Shown: one piece after another, positions 1 to 9,046 of the stretch
How positions within the stretch are numbered: the first letter of the stretch is position 1
How the letters are laid out: every line of letters starts with the position of its first letter
NCBI GenBank assembly: GCA_024331095.1
Contig: JANDJE010000025.1
Coordinates: 1-34,551, forward strand
Length of the DNA: 34,551 nt
Direction: 5' to 3'
DNA from: Nitrospira sp.
GTDB lineage: Bacteria; Nitrospirota; Nitrospiria; Nitrospirales; Nitrospiraceae
Notes under the pieces: generated by a model
Seen by the model: only the letters and a program-made list of their open reading frames with translations
Told to the model about the DNA's origin: nothing
Databases searched by the model: none
Made by a program: the position numbers and the translations under genes

Positions 1-251
1 GGATGGGCGACCGTGGGATTGTAGTTGGACGGGGTGCGCACGTGATAGCGAAGGCCGCCGGCCGACACATGGCCGTCACTCGCGCCGATCGGACCGGACC
101 GAGCACCCGCCTCGCATCCAATCGCCTGGACGACGGGGTACTCATAGGATTCGACTTGTGGGGGAGGCTCCCCGTTCTTCTGGCAGCCAAAGACCATGGA
201 GAGAAGGCTCAAGAGACAGAAGACCTGCGGAAGGAAAGGGGCGTTTTTCAC
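1..251 (-). CDS. Putative lipoprotein, esterase/PHB-depolymerase-like N-terminus (partial)
   Basis: This is the N-terminal 83 residues of a minus-strand gene that leaves the window at base 1. From a GTG at 249-251 the protein starts with a short basic end and a hydrophobic stretch (VFCLLSLLSMVFGC), giving a lipobox ending in VFGC, so it should be a lipid-anchored exported protein. The mature part contains GGLRYHVRTPSNYNPTVAHP, which resembles the first strand of alpha/beta-hydrolase esterases of the poly(3-hydroxybutyrate) depolymerase/LpqC type; the catalytic part is outside the window, so this is inference. It lies 24 nt downstream of pgsA and probably ends the same operon. No strong ribosome binding site is visible before the GTG. 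Confidence 0.6.
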   Translation of the reverse strand, partial: MKNAPFLPQVFCLLSLLSMVFGCQKNGEPPPQVESYEYPVVQAIGCEAGARSGPIGASDGHVSAGGLRYHVRTPSNYNPTVAH

Positions 252-275
252 GACGGGCGGTCGATCGAAGCCGAT

Positions 276-872
276 TCAGAATCCCTTGGCCACGACTTGC
301 CTCCAGAAGCTCCGCACGTACTGCCAGCCGGACAGATAGCCGAGCACAAGAGACAGATAAAGGGTCGCGGTCCCCACGAGATAGACGTTGCCGAATTCGG
401 CGAGCCAGGTTCCGTCCAAGATCAACAGCACGATCGCCACCACTTGAAGGGCCATCTTGTACTTGCCCATCGTCTGCGCCGCGATGATCATCCGTTCGCC
501 GGCGGCCATGGCGCGAATGCCCGTCACGGTCAATTCCCGAGCGATGATGAGGATCGCCACGAGCGCGCCGACTCGATCCACGTTCACGAGCAGAATGAGC
601 GCCGACAACACCAGCAGTTTGTCGGCAATGGGGTCGAGCAGCTTCCCGAGCTTCGTAATCTGACCGGTGCGGCGGGCGATGTACCCGTCCAACAGATCGG
701 TCACGGCCGCGGCGGTGAAGATCACGGCGGCCAGTAACGACCGGTCCGGCGTCGGTTCCATGAAAACGAGCACAAAAATCGGGATCAACAGGATCCGCCC
801 CAACGTGAGCACATTGGGCAGATTGAGGGAGTCTTGCCCGATCTCTTTCCAGGTTTCGAGGACGCGGTTCAT
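276..872 (-). CDS. pgsA: CDP-diacylglycerol--glycerol-3-phosphate 3-phosphatidyltransferase
   Basis: The 198-residue product makes phosphatidylglycerol phosphate from CDP-diacylglycerol and glycerol 3-phosphate in the inner membrane, the committed step to phosphatidylglycerol and cardiolipin. The CDP-alcohol phosphatidyltransferase signature is complete: DG and AR in DLLDGYIARRTG, then G and the two Asp residues in LGKLLDPIADK. Several hydrophobic helices surround it (for example LNLPNVLTLGRILLIPIFVL and the C-terminal VGTATLYLSLVLGYLSG). Its length is normal for PgsA. The ATG overlaps the kdsD stop as ATGA, so the two are probably translationally coupled. Related CDP-alcohol transferases share the motif, but length and start NVLTLGRI fit PgsA best. 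Confidence 0.93.
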   Translation of the reverse strand: MNRVLETWKEIGQDSLNLPNVLTLGRILLIPIFVLVFMEPTPDRSLLAAVIFTAAAVTDLLDGYIARRTGQITKLGKLLDPIADKLLVLSALILLVNVDRVGALVAILIIARELTVTGIRAMAAGERMIIAAQTMGKYKMALQVVAIVLLILDGTWLAEFGNVYLVGTATLYLSLVLGYLSGWQYVRSFWRQVVAKGF

Positions 873-1870
873 ACGATCCCGTTTTTGAGGAGATCGTGCA
901 GGTGGATCACGCCCAGGATGCGGCGATCTCCGGCCGTCACGACGAGCGTGGTGATTGAAAACCGTTCCATGATTTCGACCGCTTTCGCCGCCAACTCATC
1001 CGGCCCGATCGTTTTGGGATTCCCCGTGCTCAGGTCTTTTGCCGTCGCATGGACGACGTCTCCTCCCCGCTGGAGGAACCGCCGCACGTCGCCGTCGGTG
1101 ATGACGCCGACCAGATCCTCTCGCTCGTCCACGACGGTGGTCATGCCGAGTTTCTTCTCCGTCATTTCCAAAATGGCGGCCATGCCCGCGGTGGATTCCT
1201 TGACCTTCGGGACGGCCGATCCGGCGTGCATGAGATCCTTGACCGTGACGAGCAACCGACGGCCGAGCGTCCCGCCCGGATGAAACAGCGCAAAATCCTC
1301 CCGTTTGAAGCCGCGCCTCTGCAGCAGCGCGACGGCGAGCGCGTCGCCCATGGCCAGGGTCGCGGTGGTGCTGGCGGTGGGGGCCAATCCCAACGGACAG
1401 GCCTCTTCCGCCACCGACACGTCCAACGCCACGTCGGCGTGTTTGGCCAGCGTGGAATTCATCCGCCCCGTCAGCGCGATCACCGGCATCCCCATCCGCT
1501 CAACATACGGCAGCACTTGAAGCAATTCCTGCGTTTCTCCGCTGTTGGAAATGGCGATCAGCGCGTCCCCCCGCGCCAACATGCCGAGATCCCCGTGCAT
1601 CCCTTCGGCCGGGTGGACAAAGAACGAGGGCGTGCCGGTGCTGGCGAGCGTCGCGGCGATTTTTTGACCGATGAGACCGGATTTGCCCATGCCGCAGACC
1701 ACGACCTTGCCCTCGCACCGTTCCAGCACATCGACGGCCCGGACGAACGTTTCATCCAGCCGATCGATGAGGGCGAGCACGGCGCGGGCCTCGATCTCGA
1801 GCACGCGCTTGCCTTCCTCAAGACCCTCCGGACGCCCGCTCTCGCTCGACACCGACGACGAGACCGACAT
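869..1870 (-). CDS. kdsD: Arabinose-5-phosphate isomerase, KpsF/GutQ family
   Basis: The enzyme converts ribulose 5-phosphate to arabinose 5-phosphate, the first dedicated step of KDO synthesis. An N-terminal SIS sugar-isomerase domain (CGMGKSGLIGQKIAATLAST, then SNSGETQELL) is followed by two CBS repeats (VKDLMHAG and the TDGDVRRFL region), the usual KdsD layout. I place the start at the ATG at 1868-1870, which has AGGAT about 8 nt upstream and gives 333 residues, close to E. coli KdsD; an upstream ATG at 1909 would overlap kdsA by 28 nt. It lies directly downstream of kdsA and overlaps pgsA by 4 nt. Its product feeds KdsA in the same operon. Confidence 0.94.
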   Translation of the reverse strand: MSVSSSVSSESGRPEGLEEGKRVLEIEARAVLALIDRLDETFVRAVDVLERCEGKVVVCGMGKSGLIGQKIAATLASTGTPSFFVHPAEGMHGDLGMLARGDALIAISNSGETQELLQVLPYVERMGMPVIALTGRMNSTLAKHADVALDVSVAEEACPLGLAPTASTTATLAMGDALAVALLQRRGFKREDFALFHPGGTLGRRLLVTVKDLMHAGSAVPKVKESTAGMAAILEMTEKKLGMTTVVDEREDLVGVITDGDVRRFLQRGGDVVHATAKDLSTGNPKTIGPDELAAKAVEIMERFSITTLVVTAGDRRILGVIHLHDLLKNGIV

Positions 1871-1881
1871 GGCGGATGATC

Positions 1882-2709
1882 CTAGTTTCCCCGATTCGCC
1901 GCGTTCCATACCCGCAGGACCCGCTCCAACAGCGTTTTCAATTGATGCAATGGCACCATGTTCGGCCCGTCGGACAGAGCGCGGTCGGGGTCAGGATGGA
2001 CCTCCATGAAAAATCCGTCGACGCCGGCCCCCGCCGCGGCGCAGGCGAGCGGCTCCACGAACTCCCGTTGACCGCTCGATTTGGTGCCGCCGCCGCCGGG
2101 CAACTGCACACTATGGGTCGCGTCGAACACGATGGGATAGCCGAACCGTCGCATGATGGGAAAGGATCTCATGTCCACCACGAGGTTGTTGTACCCGAAC
2201 GACGACCCTCGCTCGGTCAGCAGCAAGCGGCGGCTGCCGCATTCCTCGACTTTTTTTACCACGTTTTCCATCTCGGCGGGGGAAAGAAACTGCCCTTTCT
2301 TTACGTTGACCGTCTTGCCGGTGTTCGCCGCCGCGATCAGCAGATCGGTTTGTCGGCACAAGAACGCCGGAATTTGGAGCACGTCCACGATCGTCCCCGC
2401 CTCCTTCGCCTGTTGTTCGGTGTGCACGTCCGTCAAGACGGGAACGCCGATTTCCGCCTTCACTCGCGCCAAAACGGCCAGCCCCTTTTCCAATCCTGGC
2501 CCGCGAAACGACGCAATCGACGTGCGATTGGCCTTGTCGAACGACGACTTGAATATATACGGCATACCCAGCGATCGGGCGATCTCCGCCACCCGTCCCG
2601 CCGTCTCCATCGCCAACTGTTCGCTTTCGATCACACAGGGACCGGCGATCAAGAAAGGCGGCCGCCCAGGCCCGACTGTAATGGAGCCGATTTCAACGAG
2701 GTGCGTCAT
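1882..2709 (-). CDS. kdsA: 3-deoxy-8-phosphooctulonate synthase (metal-type)
   Basis: KdsA condenses phosphoenolpyruvate with arabinose 5-phosphate to give KDO 8-phosphate in the cytoplasm. The 275-residue protein has the family blocks [62 protein letters not shown] and [10 protein letters not shown]. Cys25 in IAGPC sits where metal-dependent KDO8P synthases such as the Aquifex enzyme bind their divalent metal, and where the E. coli enzyme has Asn. The His, Glu and Asp ligands are also present (DATHS, MEVHP, LSD). GGAG lies about 9 nt before the ATG. It is 92 nt downstream of pyrG and 11 nt upstream of kdsD. Confidence 0.96.
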   Translation of the reverse strand: MTHLVEIGSITVGPGRPPFLIAGPCVIESEQLAMETAGRVAEIARSLGMPYIFKSSFDKANRTSIASFRGPGLEKGLAVLARVKAEIGVPVLTDVHTEQQAKEAGTIVDVLQIPAFLCRQTDLLIAAANTGKTVNVKKGQFLSPAEMENVVKKVEECGSRRLLLTERGSSFGYNNLVVDMRSFPIMRRFGYPIVFDATHSVQLPGGGGTKSSGQREFVEPLACAAAGAGVDGFFMEVHPDPDRALSDGPNMVPLHQLKTLLERVLRVWNAANRGN

Positions 2710-2801
2710 GGTGGTTATGCTCCGGCTTCGGTCTCGGTGGAGCGGTGCGGAATGCCGGCCGTTTCTTGGCCGGCGTCGCGGTCTCGGCCCCGACCTTCGC
2801 T

Positions 2802-4403
2802 CTAGCGTCCCAGTTTTCTCTGCAACGCCGCGCCCACGAATCCGCTGAACAGCGGGTGGGGGCGATGGGGACGAGAATTATATTCCGGATGGAACTGGGT
2901 TCCCAAGAACCAGGGATGGTCCTTCAATTCGATGATCTCGACCAGCCGACCGTCGGGAGACAAGCCGCTCAGCACGAGTCCCTTCGCCATCAACCGCTCG
3001 CGATAGGCATTGTTGAATTCGTAGCGATGGCGGTGGCGTTCGCGTACTTCGTCCACTCCGTACATTTTCTGGGCGAGCGTGCCCTCGCCGAGTTGGCACG
3101 GATACGCGCCCAGGCGCATCGTGCCGCCCTTGTCGCTGATTCCATGCTGATCGGGCATCAAATGCACGACCGGATGGGGAGTGTGCTCGTCGAACTCGGC
3201 GCTGTTGGCGCCGGCCAGCCCGGCCACGTTGCGGGCGAACTCGATCGCCGCGCACTGCATGCCCAGGCACAAGCCCAGAAACGGAATCTTTCGTTCCCGC
3301 GCATAGGTGATCGCCGCAACCTTGCCCTCGATGCCGCGCGTCCCGAACCCTCCGGGAATGAGAATGCCGTCGGCCTCGCGCAGCAGCCGTTCCGTTCCCG
3401 ATCGCTCAACGTCTTCGGACTCGATCCAAGCGACGTTGACTTTCGTCTCGTGATCGATCCCTCCATGAACAAGCGCTTCCCCCAGGCTCTTGTAACATTC
3501 CTTCAGCCCCACGTACTTGCCCACCAGCGCGATCGAAACCTCGTGTTTAGGCCGCTTGATCTTCTGAACCATCGCGTCCCACTCGCGGAGATTCGGCTGA
3601 CCCGCTTCCAGATGCAAGAGGCGAACGATCAACTCGTCCAACCCCTCTTTTCGAAACACGATCGGCACTTCATAAATCGTTTCGACGTCCTTGGCGGTGA
3701 TGACTGCGTCTTTTTCGACGTTGCAGAACAGGGCGATCTTGCTCTTCAGCTCCGGCGGCAGGTACCGATCGGTCCGGCACAGCAGAATGTTGGGTTGGAT
3801 ACCGATTTCGCGCAATTTGTTGACCGAGTGCTGGGTCGGCTTGGTCTTGAGTTCACCGGCGGCGCTGATGTACGGCACCAACGTGAGGTGGACGTACAGC
3901 ACGTTGTCGCGACCCACGTCATAGGGCAACTGCCGAATAGCCTCGAGAAACGGCAGGCTCTCGATATCGCCTACGGTGCCGCCGATCTCGACAATGGTGA
4001 CGTCCTTGTCTTCGGCGATGCGGGTGATCGTGTGCTTGATTTCGTCGGTCACGTGCGGCACCACTTGCACCGTGCCGCCGAGATAATCTCCGCGCCGTTC
4101 CTTCATAATGACCGAGTGATAAATCCGCCCGGTCGTGTAATTGTTCTCCTTCGTGAGCGACAGCGAGGTAAACCGCTCATAGTGCCCCAAATCCAGATCG
4201 GTTTCGGCCCCGTCGTCCGTCACGTACACTTCGCCGTGCTGGTAGGGATTCATCGTCCCCGGATCGACGTTGATGTACGGATCGAGCTTCAAAAACGTGA
4301 TCTTGAGTCCGCGGCTTTCGAGCAGATTGCCGATGGACGCCGAAGCCAATCCTTTCCCCAAAGAGGATACGACCCCGCCCGTCACAAAAATAAATTTGCT
4401 CAT
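2802..4403 (-). CDS. pyrG: CTP synthase
   Basis: PyrG aminates UTP to CTP using glutamine and ATP. The N-terminal synthetase domain starts at [16 protein letters not shown], includes the YINVDPGTM and GGTVGDIE blocks, and is followed by a class I glutamine amidotransferase domain with the nucleophile Cys in [10 protein letters not shown] and the His/Glu pair in [10 protein letters not shown]. The chosen ATG (4401-4403) begins [10 protein letters not shown] and has GGGAGG just upstream, giving 533 residues, normal for the family; an in-frame upstream ATG at 4436 adds an unconserved 11-residue leader. Its place between kdsB and kdsA makes sense, because KdsB consumes CTP to activate KDO. Confidence 0.97.
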   Translation of the reverse strand: MSKFIFVTGGVVSSLGKGLASASIGNLLESRGLKITFLKLDPYINVDPGTMNPYQHGEVYVTDDGAETDLDLGHYERFTSLSLTKENNYTTGRIYHSVIMKERRGDYLGGTVQVVPHVTDEIKHTITRIAEDKDVTIVEIGGTVGDIESLPFLEAIRQLPYDVGRDNVLYVHLTLVPYISAAGELKTKPTQHSVNKLREIGIQPNILLCRTDRYLPPELKSKIALFCNVEKDAVITAKDVETIYEVPIVFRKEGLDELIVRLLHLEAGQPNLREWDAMVQKIKRPKHEVSIALVGKYVGLKECYKSLGEALVHGGIDHETKVNVAWIESEDVERSGTERLLREADGILIPGGFGTRGIEGKVAAITYARERKIPFLGLCLGMQCAAIEFARNVAGLAGANSAEFDEHTPHPVVHLMPDQHGISDKGGTMRLGAYPCQLGEGTLAQKMYGVDEVRERHRHRYEFNNAYRERLMAKGLVLSGLSPDGRLVEIIELKDHPWFLGTQFHPEYNSRPHRPHPLFSGFVGAALQRKLGR

Positions 4404-4457
4404 GACCGCCTCCCTCGCCGCTCCGGCTTCGGGCATCCGTTTTTCATCCGCACCGAC

Positions 4458-5246
4458 TCACACGGGATTTTTCAGTCGAATTTCCCGCTTGATGATCTCG
4501 AATTCGCGCAGTCTCTCGGTGACCATGGACACATCGTCCGGCCGATCGACCCGCAACGACGCATGTTTGGTTTCCCATACCCTGATACGAATGCCGTGTT
4601 CCAAAGCCCGCAACTGCTCCAGCTTCTCGGCATCTTCCAAAGAGCCGGTGGGCAGGGACGCCAGCTTGAACAACGTTTCCCGCTTATACATGTACAGCCC
4701 CAGGTGGATATAGTGCAATCCGCCGACGACTCGACGATTCGGATCATCGCGCACGACGGGAATCGGCGCCCGAGAGAAATAAAGGGCGTCGCCGCGCGAA
4801 TCCGTCACCACTTTGACCACGGCCGGGTTGTGCAGGTCGTCGGTCGTATCCATCACCCGCTTCAAGGTGCCCATCTCGACGTTGCTTCGGATGAACGGAT
4901 CGATCAGGTCGTTCAGCAGTGCGGGGCTCAAGAGGATCTCATCGCCTTGCAGGTTCACGAACAGGTCGCCCGCGAACATACGCGCCACCGCCGCGACTCG
5001 ATCGGTGCCCGTGCGGTAGTCTCCGTTCGTCATGACCACGCGTCCGTTGAACCGCTCGACCGCCTGTTTGATCCGTTCGTCGTCCGTCGCCACCATGACC
5101 TCGGACACGAGGTCGCAGGCCGCCGCCCGTTCATACACATGTTGGATCAGCGGCTTGCCGTTGAGCGGAGTCAGCGGTTTGCCTGGAAATCGTGACGAGC
5201 CGTACCGCGCGGGAATGACGACGGTGACGGGGCGCGCATTACCCAT
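4458..5246 (-). CDS. kdsB: 3-deoxy-manno-octulosonate cytidylyltransferase (CMP-KDO synthetase)
   Basis: KdsB transfers CMP from CTP to KDO, producing the activated sugar for lipid A core assembly. The nucleotide-binding start VVIPARYGSSRFPGKPL is followed by NLQGDEI, the YFSRAPIP block and HLGLYMYKRE, all typical of the family. From the ATG at 5244-5246 the protein is 262 residues, near the usual 250. The start codon lies inside the end of hldA (8-nt overlap, ATGGGTAA), so translation is likely coupled; longer upstream extensions in this frame are antisense to the conserved hldA C-terminus and are not used. It is 54 nt upstream of pyrG. Confidence 0.96.
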   Translation of the reverse strand: MGNARPVTVVIPARYGSSRFPGKPLTPLNGKPLIQHVYERAAACDLVSEVMVATDDERIKQAVERFNGRVVMTNGDYRTGTDRVAAVARMFAGDLFVNLQGDEILLSPALLNDLIDPFIRSNVEMGTLKRVMDTTDDLHNPAVVKVVTDSRGDALYFSRAPIPVVRDDPNRRVVGGLHYIHLGLYMYKRETLFKLASLPTGSLEDAEKLEQLRALEHGIRIRVWETKHASLRVDRPDDVSMVTERLREFEIIKREIRLKNPV

Positions 5247-6255
5247 GTTCCACCGCTTCCGTGAGTTGCTCCGGCGAAACCGTCGCGGTCCCAACCATCC
5301 CCACCACGATACCGGCCGCGTGGTTCGCCAACATGGCCCCATGCCTGACGCTCGCGCCGACGGACAACGCCAACGCCAATGTCCCGATGACCGTGTCGCC
5401 CGCGCCGGTGACGTCGTAGACCTGCTTGGCCTTGGTCGGCAAATGCCACGAGGCGCCGTCGCCTTCGTACAAACTCATGCCCCTTTCGCCGCGTGTGATC
5501 AACACGGACTGACAACCGAGTCGTTGCCGAATCACGGCGCCGGCTTCGTTGATCGCCTGATCGTCGTCGCGGTGCAATCCGGACGCCTGAACGGCCTCAA
5601 GGTGATTCGGCGTCACGACCGTCACGCCCTTATAAAACCCGAAATGCTCGACCTTCGGATCGACGATGACGGGAACCCTTCGCAACGCGGCCAGCCTGGT
5701 CAGCTCGGACATCAGAGAAGCCGAGACGACGCCCTTGGCATAGTCGGACACCACGAGGCACGACAGTTCCCGCAAGCGCGATTCGACATAGCGCAGAAGC
5801 CTCCGTTGGAGCGTCGCCTTGAGTTCACGCCGCGCTTCAATGTCGTATCGGACGACCTGTTGGTTATGGGCGATGACTCGGCTTTTTCTGGTGGTAGGGC
5901 GGTCCTGATCGATCACCACCCCCCCGCGCCCGGACCGTTTCCCCCCGAGCTCTTTCAGCAAGAGCCGCCCGCTTTCATCCGACCCGATGACGCCGCAGAT
6001 GTCGGCCTTTCCCCCCAAGGCCAGGATATTGTTGAACACGTTGGCGGCGCCTCCCAGGCGAACGGACTCGGATTCCACATGGACGACGGGAACCGGCGCC
6101 TCGGGGGAAATGCGGCTGACCTTGCCGATGACGTAATGATCGAGAATCAGGTCCCCTACGACGAGAACGGAGGCCTGGGGAAACCGTTGGATGTACCGGC
6201 GCAACATCCGTGGTGTCGGCTCTTTGTCGTCGCTCGCTTCCATCGTCCTCACCAT
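5239..6255 (-). CDS. hldA: D-glycero-beta-D-manno-heptose-7-phosphate kinase (RfaE domain I)
   Basis: This is a PfkB/ribokinase-family sugar kinase that phosphorylates heptose 7-phosphate at C1 in ADP-heptose synthesis for the lipopolysaccharide core. Diagnostic segments are VVGDLILDHYV and RISPEAPVPVVHV near the N-terminus (substrate site), LGGAANVFNN, and the catalytic signature VYDVTGAGDTVIGTLALAL with the general-base Asp near the C-terminus. The protein stops after the kinase domain, so there is no fused adenylyltransferase (HldE domain II); a separate hldC must lie elsewhere. I use the ATG at 6253-6255; ATGs at 6243 and 6342 are alternatives. It lies between lepB and kdsB. Confidence 0.9.
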   Translation of the reverse strand: MVRTMEASDDKEPTPRMLRRYIQRFPQASVLVVGDLILDHYVIGKVSRISPEAPVPVVHVESESVRLGGAANVFNNILALGGKADICGVIGSDESGRLLLKELGGKRSGRGGVVIDQDRPTTRKSRVIAHNQQVVRYDIEARRELKATLQRRLLRYVESRLRELSCLVVSDYAKGVVSASLMSELTRLAALRRVPVIVDPKVEHFGFYKGVTVVTPNHLEAVQASGLHRDDDQAINEAGAVIRQRLGCQSVLITRGERGMSLYEGDGASWHLPTKAKQVYDVTGAGDTVIGTLALALSVGASVRHGAMLANHAAGIVVGMVGTATVSPEQLTEAVEHG

Positions 6256-6269
6256 CCCTTCGGACCGCC

Positions 6270-7037
6270 CTATCGAATGGCTTTGCCCAATCGCTCCCAT
6301 CGGACCCATTCGGTCCAATTTCCCTGCCCGTTCCATGACCAATAGATGCGGAAGGCTTTTCCCCGGATTTTCTCCTCCCGCACGTACCCCCAGAACCGGC
6401 TGTCGAGGCTCTGATCACGGTTGTCGCCCATGACGAAATAGGACCCTTCGGGAACCGTCACGGGACCGAAATTGTCGCGCGGATTAATCGTGCCGTCGAT
6501 AATACTGGGATCGACCCGCTGGGTAAAGGCCCTGTCGTCGAGCGGTTGACCGTTGACGAGCACGACTTTGTTGCGAATCTGCACCGTATCGCCAGGGAGC
6601 CCGACGATGCGCTTGATGAAATCCTTTTCTTCGTCTTCGGGAAACCGAAACACAATGATGTCGCCGCGCTGCGGCTTGCCGAACTCGACCAACGTCCGGG
6701 ACGTATAGCAATTGACGGGGGGGATGTTCCATTGCAACTTGCAATCCGACGGCCACTGAAGGCCGTAGGAGAGTTTGCTCACCAAGATATGGTCGCCGAT
6801 CAGCAAGGTCGGGATCATCGAACCGGACGGAATCTTGAACGCCTGCACCACGAAGACCCGGATCGTAAACGCGAGCAGCATGGCGACGATAATCGCCTCG
6901 GTGTACTCGCGGATGATCGACTTGTGCCCGGCGCGATCCGTTCCGTGCTCCGTCGCCTTGGCCGCGGGAAGAGGCGGATCGCCGTTCGCGGAGCCGGACA
7001 TTTTGTCGACGTCGGCTTGATTGCGATCGGCGCTCAT
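6270..7037 (-). CDS. lepB: Signal peptidase I
   Basis: LepB removes Sec and Tat signal peptides at the outer face of the inner membrane. One N-terminal membrane helix (around residues 46-66, [20 protein letters not shown]) precedes the catalytic [10 protein letters not shown] with nucleophile Ser73. The general base is Lys142 in [11 protein letters not shown], and the [14 protein letters not shown] box is intact. The start at 7035-7037 overlaps the lepA stop as ATGA, the same lepA-lepB order as in E. coli, and gives 255 residues; a longer form from 7172 would run 135 nt into lepA and is unlikely. The roughly 40-residue polar N-terminal tail before the helix is not conserved family sequence. 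Confidence 0.95.
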   Translation of the reverse strand: MSADRNQADVDKMSGSANGDPPLPAAKATEHGTDRAGHKSIIREYTEAIIVAMLLAFTIRVFVVQAFKIPSGSMIPTLLIGDHILVSKLSYGLQWPSDCKLQWNIPPVNCYTSRTLVEFGKPQRGDIIVFRFPEDEEKDFIKRIVGLPGDTVQIRNKVVLVNGQPLDDRAFTQRVDPSIIDGTINPRDNFGPVTVPEGSYFVMGDNRDQSLDSRFWGYVREEKIRGKAFRIYWSWNGQGNWTEWVRWERLGKAIR

Positions 7038-8833
7038 TCGTCCCCGACTCGAAGAATCGCCAGAAAGGCTTCCTGCGGCACTTCCACGCTCCCGACGGCC
7101 TTCATCCGCTTTTTGCCCTCTTTTTGCTTTTCCAGCAACTTGCGTTTCCGCGTGATGTCTCCACCGTAGCACTTGGCGGTGACGTTCTTTTTCATGGCGC
7201 CGATGGTTTCCCGCGCGATGATTTTGTTGCCGATGGCCGCCTGAACGGCGATTTCGAACATCTGGCGGGGAATCAGCTCTTTCATCTTTTCCACCAACTG
7301 CCGGCCTCGAGGATAGGCTCGCTCTCGATGTGTAATGAACGACAAGGCGTCCACGGCTTCTCCGTTCAACAAAATGTCGAGCTTGACCAGATCGGACTCC
7401 CGATAGCCCAACATCTCGTAGTCCAGCGAAGCGTAGCCTTGCGTGCGGGATTTCAGCTTATCATAGAAATCCAAAATGACTTCGTTCAGCGGCAGTTCAT
7501 ACCCGATCATCACGCGGGTCGGATCGAGAAACTGAATGCTTCGCTGAATCCCGCGCCGTTCCTGACAGAGTTGGAGAATGGCGCCCATGTACCGTTCCGG
7601 CGTAATGATCGTGACCAAAATGAACGGCTCTTCGAATCGTTCGATCAGATGGGAAGGAGGCAATTCGGCGGGATTGTCGATCTCCAGTACCTGTCCCTTC
7701 GTCGTCGTCACGCGATAGACGACGGTCGGCGCCGTGGTGATGAGCGACAGCCCGTATTCCCGCTCAAGACGCTCCTGGATGATCTCCATGTGGAGCAGCC
7801 CCAAAAATCCGCATCGAAATCCGAATCCCAACGCCAGCGAGGTTTCCGGTTCGTACACGAACGACGAATCATTGAGCCTCAACTTCAGCAGCGCGTCGCG
7901 CAAATCCTCATACTTCGCCGTATCGGTCGAATACAGCCCGCAAAAGACCAGCGGCTTGACCTCTTTGTACCCCGGCAGCGGTTCCGCCGCCGGTCTCGCC
8001 GCGTCGGTGATGGTGTCGCCGATTTTGACGTCCGCCACTTCCTTCATGTTGGCGCACAAATAACCGACTTCCCCCGTCACAAGTTCGGGCTTCTTGACCC
8101 GCTTGGGAGTAAACTGGCCGACCTCCGTGACCTCGAACAAGCGACCGTTCGACATGACTTTGATTTTCATGCCCGGGCGCACGGAGCCGTCCACGATACG
8201 AATCAAGACGATGACGCCTTGATAGTTGTCGAACCACGAATCGAAAATGAGCGCCTTCAGCGGACCGTCCGGATCGCCGGACGGGGGAGGAATCCGTTCG
8301 ATGATCGCCTCCAGCACCTCCGGCACTCCGCGACCTTCTTTGGCGCTGATCGGAATGGCTTCGGCCGAGTCCAGCATCAAGACCTCGGAAATGGACTGTT
8401 TGGTGCCCTCGACGTCCGCGCTGGCCAGGTCGATTTTGTTGATCACGGGAATGATGACGTGTTTGTTCGCCATGGCCAAATTGACGTTGGCGATCGTCTG
8501 CGCCTGCACCCCTTGCGTCGCGTCGACCAGCAGCAAGGACCCTTCGCAGGCCGCCAAGCTTCTGGATACCTCGTACGTAAAATCGACGTGACCGGGCGTA
8601 TCGATCAAATGCAGCGCGTAGATCTTCCCGTCCTTGGCCTTATACCGGATCGCCACCGCGTGCGCCTTGATCGTAATGCCACGTTCCCGCTCCAGGTCCA
8701 TGGCATCGAGAATCTGCTCTTTGGCCTCTCGGGCCGTCACTGCACCTGTGGCTTCGAGGAACCGGTCAGCGAGGGTTGATTTGCCGTGATCGATATGGGC
8801 GATAATTGAGAAATTGCGTATAAGGCTTTGCAA
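7034..8833 (-). CDS. lepA: Elongation factor 4 (LepA GTPase)
   Basis: LepA is a ribosome-associated translational GTPase. The 599-residue protein begins [20 protein letters not shown] (P-loop), has the DTPGHVDF G3 motif and the NKID G4 motif, EF-G-like domains II to V, and the LepA-specific C-terminal domain ending with [20 protein letters not shown]. The start is a TTG at 8831-8833, chosen because it sits at the conserved beginning of the family and only about 23 nt below the predicted transcription start of a consensus promoter at 8863-8891. It is the first gene of the envelope operon and overlaps lepB by 4 nt. Confidence 0.97.
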   Translation of the reverse strand: MQSLIRNFSIIAHIDHGKSTLADRFLEATGAVTAREAKEQILDAMDLERERGITIKAHAVAIRYKAKDGKIYALHLIDTPGHVDFTYEVSRSLAACEGSLLLVDATQGVQAQTIANVNLAMANKHVIIPVINKIDLASADVEGTKQSISEVLMLDSAEAIPISAKEGRGVPEVLEAIIERIPPPSGDPDGPLKALIFDSWFDNYQGVIVLIRIVDGSVRPGMKIKVMSNGRLFEVTEVGQFTPKRVKKPELVTGEVGYLCANMKEVADVKIGDTITDAARPAAEPLPGYKEVKPLVFCGLYSTDTAKYEDLRDALLKLRLNDSSFVYEPETSLALGFGFRCGFLGLLHMEIIQERLEREYGLSLITTAPTVVYRVTTTKGQVLEIDNPAELPPSHLIERFEEPFILVTIITPERYMGAILQLCQERRGIQRSIQFLDPTRVMIGYELPLNEVILDFYDKLKSRTQGYASLDYEMLGYRESDLVKLDILLNGEAVDALSFITHRERAYPRGRQLVEKMKELIPRQMFEIAVQAAIGNKIIARETIGAMKKNVTAKCYGGDITRKRKLLEKQKEGKKRMKAVGSVEVPQEAFLAILRVGDE

Positions 8834-8862
8834 ATCCCATCTCGTTTCTGTGAAGCGGCCGT

Positions 8863-8891
8863 ATTATAGAGAGTGCTCGGCAGGTTGTCAA
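8863..8891 (-). promoter_or_regulatory. Consensus sigma70 promoter for the lepA operon
   Basis: Reading the minus strand, TTGACA (8886-8891) is followed after exactly 17 nt by TATAAT (8863-8868), a 12/12 match to the housekeeping consensus. Predicted transcription starts near 8856, giving lepA a leader of about 20-25 nt. The -35 box overlaps that of the plus-strand promoter at 8885-8913. Confidence 0.85.
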
Positions 8892-8913
8892 AACAACGCC
8901 CGCCCCGTATAAT
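8885..8913 (+). promoter_or_regulatory. Near-consensus sigma70 promoter for bioA
   Basis: On the plus strand TTGTCA (8885-8890) is followed after 17 nt by TATAAT (8908-8913), 11 of 12 consensus bases. Transcription would start near 8920 and leave a leader of about 120 nt before bioA. The -35 hexamer shares five base pairs with the opposing lepA promoter, so one polymerase may exclude the other. Confidence 0.75.
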
Positions 8914-8980
8914 CCGCGCCGCGCACGCCCGACAGCTTCGTCGCGCGTCAACTATCAAGCGGATCAGAGCCTGTCCCGCG

Positions 8981-9046
8981 ATGCGCGCGATCGACGACTC
9001 TCGCGCGACCGAGGGCGTTTCTTTCAATCATCCGTACAAATCGTGA
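8981..9046 (+). CDS. Possible 21-residue upstream ORF ahead of bioA
   Basis: An ATG at 8981 opens a 21-codon frame (ending in HPYKS) whose TGA overlaps the GTG start of bioA as GTGA. bioA itself has no visible Shine-Dalgarno, so reinitiation from this frame could supply ribosomes. The uORF also lacks a good ribosome binding site, so this is only a suggestion. Confidence 0.2.
   Translation: MRAIDDSRATEGVSFNHPYKS

Noticed and set aside
3..737. Plus-strand ORF at the window start
   Set aside because: It is antisense to pgsA and to the lipoprotein gene, which carry clear family motifs.
2745..5195. Long plus-strand open frame of 816 codons
   Set aside because: It is antisense to pyrG and kdsB; its His/Arg/Gln-rich product is typical of GC-rich antisense frames.
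7124..8779. Long plus-strand open frame of 551 codons
   Set aside because: It is antisense to lepA.
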